From: an uncultured Clostridia bacterium
Lineage (GTDB): Bacteria; Bacillota; Clostridia; Oscillospirales; CAG-272
Direction: 5' to 3'
NCBI GenBank assembly: GCA_946407735.1
Contig: CAMJPL010000035.1
Span: 1 to 34,068 of the forward strand
Length of the DNA: 34,068 nt
In this document: piece after piece, positions 31,223-34,068 of the stretch
Layout of the letters: each line of letters opens with the position of its first letter
How positions within the stretch are numbered: position 1 is the first letter of the stretch
Notes under the pieces: model-generated
Database searches by the model: none
Told to the model about the DNA's origin: nothing
The model's input: the letters and a program-made list of their open reading frames with translations, nothing else
Position numbers and translations under genes: made by a program

Positions 31223-32692
31223 TCAGTCGTCGTTGTACTTTGTGTTGAACTTATCGAACGCCTTGAGATAGCTCTTTTCCTTCTTCGAGTAGGTCGAGAC
31301 GATGTCGAGCTTGCCGTCCCATACCCCGCGGAAGAGGTGGAGCACGTCGCCGAGGGAGTTGGAATATATGCCGGCGGGATCGAACTTGAGGCCGCTCATG
31401 ATGATGTCGAGCATCTCGGTCGAGTACTGGTCGCGCAGGAACTTGTTCTTCATCGCCACCTCAAGATAGGCGGGGGTGATGGTGCGGTAGCTCTCGGCGG
31501 CGAAGGCCTCGGTCGTGGCGCCGATCATCTCGTACTTGTCCTCGGGGATGTCTATCGGCACGCACATGAGGGAGTAGTTGTCGTGCGCCAGGCAGTAATA
31601 GTTCTCCTGAGCCTCGTCATACTTCGGGTACGGCACGATTCCGTAGTCGTTTTCCATCTCGCGGAAGTTCTCGGCTCCGATCATAAGGTAGGGATACATC
31701 AGCAGATGATTCTCGCGGAACATCTTGAGGCTGGTTTCGTTGTCCTTGTGCGTGTAGATGTGATCGTTCTCGTGGTAGTATTCCCACAGCCTCGTGTAGA
31801 CGTCGACGAACTTGTCGCTCATGACGTCGAGCTCGAGAAGCCCCTCGTCGTTCACCTTCGACAGATGCAGGTCATAGCAGGACCAGCGGGTGTCGCAGTA
31901 ATGGTTGTTCATCGTGCCGTACAGGTCCTCGGTGTCGTACTTGCCGTCGCCGTTGACGTCGGCGGAGACCATGTTGCCGACCTCCATGTACCTGTCCATC
32001 GTCCACTTGCCGTCAAGCACCTCGGGATAGAGCTCCGGGACGTTGTAGTCGGCGGCTATCGCCTTGTTGACGTAGACGCAGTAGGTGTATTCGAGCAGGC
32101 GCATCGAGATGTCGCCGGAGATGAAGAACAGCGTGTTGTTGATGATAAGGTCTTCGGTGAGGGTTTTCGGCCACCACGGCTGGCTGAAGTCGACATACGG
32201 GACGTTGAGCCAGTTCACGAAGATGTGGTTCAGAGCGGAAGGGGTGATGTAGTAGGCGTAGGCGGCGGCGATATCGTACGCGGCGTCGCCGGCCGCGACC
32301 GTCTTTTTCAGCGTAGAGGGGATATCCTTTACGACCGTCTTGCTTATCTCGACGTTAAGGCGGTTCATGACCTTGAGAGCGCGGTTGTAGACGGCGTCGT
32401 TTATGACCTCGCCGTCGAGCTCCTCGGTCACCATCTCGTTGGCGGCGGCGAGAGAGCTGAGGTCGGTGCTCTCCTGAACGAGGATGTTGTACCTCGCTCC
32501 GCCGAAATCGAGATCGTCGGGCAGCGAATCGGGAGTGTTCTCCCTGCTCGGTTCGGTTTCCTCAACGGCCGACACGATGTCGCCGGCCTCCTGAGCGGTG
32601 GTCACCGCCGGCTGACTGTCGGCAGCCTCGCCGCAGGCGGGCAGAAGGATAAGCGCCGCGAGCAGCAGTGATGGGATCGCTTTTCTCAGCAT
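31223..32692 (-). CDS. Extracellular solute-binding lipoprotein (family 1-like)
   Basis: 489 aa. The signal peptide carries lipobox L17-P-A-C20, followed by a Ser/Thr/Glu-rich linker and a body beginning near LPDDLDFGGARYNI. Shared blocks with its two paralogues are NDYGIVPYPKYDEAQENYY and YRTITPAYLEVAMKNK. GGAGG stands 5-6 nt before the ATG. It is a single-gene unit with its own consensus promoter, convergent with the catabolic operon. No permease or ATPase lies nearby. The ligand is probably a carbohydrate, by family only. Confidence 0.88.
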   Translation of the reverse strand: MLRKAIPSLLLAALILLPACGEAADSQPAVTTAQEAGDIVSAVEETEPSRENTPDSLPDDLDFGGARYNILVQESTDLSSLAAANEMVTEELDGEVINDAVYNRALKVMNRLNVEISKTVVKDIPSTLKKTVAAGDAAYDIAAAYAYYITPSALNHIFVNWLNVPYVDFSQPWWPKTLTEDLIINNTLFFISGDISMRLLEYTYCVYVNKAIAADYNVPELYPEVLDGKWTMDRYMEVGNMVSADVNGDGKYDTEDLYGTMNNHYCDTRWSCYDLHLSKVNDEGLLELDVMSDKFVDVYTRLWEYYHENDHIYTHKDNETSLKMFRENHLLMYPYLMIGAENFREMENDYGIVPYPKYDEAQENYYCLAHDNYSLMCVPIDIPEDKYEMIGATTEAFAAESYRTITPAYLEVAMKNKFLRDQYSTEMLDIIMSGLKFDPAGIYSNSLGDVLHLFRGVWDGKLDIVSTYSKKEKSYLKAFDKFNTKYNDD

Positions 32693-32750
32693 TGTTTCCT
32701 CCGGTTGGAACAGAATATTTTGATATTAAATATACAAGAGGCTGACAACA

Positions 32751-32779
32751 ATTATATCATTTTTTCATCTAAATGTCAA
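32751..32779 (-). promoter_or_regulatory. Consensus sigma-A promoter of the solute-binding gene
   Basis: On the - strand, TTGACA (32774-32779) and TATAAT (32751-32756) are 17 bp apart. The leader is about 50 nt, ending in a GGAGG ribosome site. Confidence 0.85.
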
Positions 32780-32905
32780 CTGTTTTGCGGAATTTTAATA
32801 AATTGATACCGAAAAACAGATATTAAACTCATCTTCCGCCGCGGGACCGGCAGCGTCATCTTACACCGCATCTCACCGCGGGGCAGGCGCGGGACCGACT
32901 TTGTC

Positions 32906-32933
32906 TTGACAATTCCCGAAAAAGTGGTATAAT
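32906..32933 (+). promoter_or_regulatory. Sigma-A promoter of eutH
   Basis: TTGACA (32906-32911) and TATAAT (32928-32933) are 16 bp apart. The start would be near 32940, with a leader of about 70 nt before the eutH ATG. Confidence 0.8.
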
Positions 32934-33010
32934 ATATCAGGCGGGGTCATTTCGACGACAGAAAGCCGCGCCGTCAGCCGGATAATCTGCGACAAACAGA
33001 CGTGAAAACA

Positions 33011-34068
33011 ATGTCAGTAAGCGATATAATCACATATATAATGCTCTTCTTCTCGCTCATAGGCGCCGCCGACCGGGCGATCGGCTGCCGGTTCGGGCCG
33101 GGAAAGGCCTTCGAGAAGGGGTTTCAGGCGGCGGGAGCGCTCATCCTCGCCATGATAGGACCGGTGGCCCTCGCCCCGGCGATAGCGGCGTATGTCGCTC
33201 CGGTCGTGAGCCCGGTCTTCCGCGCCGTCGGGATAGACCCTTCGGTGATCTCCGGGCTTCTCATCGCGAACGACTCGGGCGGCTGGCCGCTCGCTCTGGC
33301 TCTCGCCGAGGATGAGGCGGTGGGAAGGCTATCGGGATCCGTGATGGGTAGCACGATGGGATGCGCGATCATGTTCGCCCTGCCGATGACCTTCACCGTC
33401 ACTCCGTCTGACCGCCGTCCCGCGGCGGCGAAGGGCCTCGCGATAGGCCTGATCACGCTGCCGATTGCGAATCTCGTGAGCGGACTGCTTTTCGGCATCC
33501 CGCTGCCGAAGCTGCTGATAAATCTCCTCCCGCTGATCGTCTTCGCCGGGATATTCATCATCGGTCTCATATTCTTCGAGCCGGCGACGATAAAGATCAT
33601 CACCGTGATGGGATATGTCCTGACCGCGGTCATAACCGTCGCCCTCGCCGCCGCCATGGCGGTAAAGGTCACGGGCATGAAGCTCGAGAACTTCGGCAGC
33701 TACGACGAAGGCATACTCATAATGGGGAGCATCGTCATATTCCTCAGCGGCGCGTTCACGATCCTCGCCCTGCTCGAGAAATACTGCGGCGGCTTCTTCG
33801 AATGGGCCGGGAAAAAGCTCGGCATGGACAGGACGTCGGTGCTGGGGCTGCTTACGTCGACGATAAACGCGATACCGATGTTTTCGATGACGAAGGACAT
33901 GAACGACCGCGGGGTCACGGTGAACATGGCCTATCTCCTCCCGGCGTCGTTCCTTATCGGCGACCATCTCGCCTTCCAGCTGACGGCCGATCCCTCGACC
34001 ACACTTCCCTTCCTCATAGGCAAGATCGCCGGCGGAGCGGCGGCGGTCGCGCTGGCGATGGCAATGAC
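33011..34068 (+). CDS. eutH: Ethanolamine transporter EutH (3' end beyond the window)
   Basis: Membrane facilitator for ethanolamine uptake. About 352 codons are visible, and no stop occurs before the window ends. Translation of the frame from ATG 33011 gives MSVSDIITYIMLFFSLIGAADR, then ANDSGGWPLALALAEDE, GSTMGCAIMFALPMTF, STINAIPMFSMTKDMNDRG and YLLPASFLIGDHLAFQL, which are characteristic EutH blocks. Multiple membrane helices are evident. Only a weak ribosome site (GTGA) precedes the ATG. No other eut gene is visible yet. Ethanolamine ammonia-lyase needs adenosylcobalamin, which fits the neighbouring cob locus. Confidence 0.92.
   Translation, partial: MSVSDIITYIMLFFSLIGAADRAIGCRFGPGKAFEKGFQAAGALILAMIGPVALAPAIAAYVAPVVSPVFRAVGIDPSVISGLLIANDSGGWPLALALAEDEAVGRLSGSVMGSTMGCAIMFALPMTFTVTPSDRRPAAAKGLAIGLITLPIANLVSGLLFGIPLPKLLINLLPLIVFAGIFIIGLIFFEPATIKIITVMGYVLTAVITVALAAAMAVKVTGMKLENFGSYDEGILIMGSIVIFLSGAFTILALLEKYCGGFFEWAGKKLGMDRTSVLGLLTSTINAIPMFSMTKDMNDRGVTVNMAYLLPASFLIGDHLAFQLTADPSTTLPFLIGKIAGGAAAVALAMAM

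Larger units (their letters stand above)
32693..33010. other. Intergenic region between divergent genes
   Basis: 318 bp without an ORF. It contains the promoter of the solute-binding gene (32751-32779, -) and the promoter of eutH (32906-32933, +). An AT-rich middle (about 32760-32830) is followed by a GC-rich stretch in which GCGGGACCG occurs at about 32840 and again near 32890. No terminator or recognised riboswitch is seen. Confidence 0.5.

Noticed and set aside
31214..32671. + strand ORF of 485 codons over the third solute-binding gene
   Set aside because: Its translation is Val/Asp/Leu-rich without domain signs. The - strand gene has promoter, ribosome site and lipobox.
33124..33967. - strand ORFs in the right-hand end
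   Set aside because: They lie opposite eutH, whose frame is open to the window end and matches EutH motifs throughout.

Overview
The window looks like a chromosomal segment of an uncultured, anaerobic, Gram-positive gut bacterium of class Clostridia (Bacillota), probably near Oscillospirales or Christensenellales. This rests on the high-GC coding bias, strong GGAGG ribosome sites with occasional TTG starts, secreted solute-binding proteins anchored as lipoproteins, clean sigma-A promoters (TTGACA-17-TATAAT) and the cobalt-early (anaerobic) route to cobalamin. No rRNA or tRNA gene is present to fix the taxon.

Layout. Positions 1-354 hold a cluster of short-loop hairpins and an interspersed-type palindromic repeat. 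At 355-1839 (+) lies a solute-binding lipoprotein that ends in a bidirectional terminator. At 1887-4192 (-) lies a four-gene unit: HEAT-repeat protein, small membrane protein, flavodoxin-like Fe-S protein and GNAT acetyltransferase. At 4331-5433 lies an AT-rich island with an Nmad3-type gene (-) and its long leader. At 5434-26061 (-) is the cobalamin locus, interrupted only by a cyclophilin-like lipoprotein on the + strand (6820-7386). From 26355 (+) a sugar-catabolic operon follows: Gfo/Idh dehydrogenase, GH43, UroD-family protein and solute-binding lipoprotein. A third solute-binding lipoprotein (-) converges on it. The window ends inside eutH (+).

How the cobalamin genes fit together. One promoter (about 22591-22619) appears to drive a tightly overlapping operon of about 15 kb: cbiC-cbiD-cbiF-cbiG-cbiH-cbiJ/E/T fusion-cbiB-cobD-cbiP-btuR-(NEAT-like protein)-btuF-btuC-btuD-cbiK-(NEAT-like protein). 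It ends at a bidirectional terminator at 7429-7458. A second promoter (about 26102-26130) drives lower-ligand and nucleotide-loop assembly: cobT-cobU-cobS-second CobU-like-cobC. cbiA stands apart. Together these cover most corrin-ring steps, a,c-diamide formation, amidation, aminopropanol attachment, adenosylation and nucleotide-loop assembly. cbiL, the uroporphyrinogen methyltransferase, the precorrin-2 dehydrogenase and a cytoplasmic cobaltochelatase are not in the window.

The most unusual part is an extracytoplasmic module inside the biosynthetic operon: a lipoprotein-anchored CbiK chelatase, a BtuFCD-type importer and two membrane-anchored NEAT-like proteins. It suggests handling of a tetrapyrrole, corrinoid or metal at the cell surface, coupled to B12 synthesis. 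eutH at the right edge serves ethanolamine catabolism, which depends on adenosylcobalamin.
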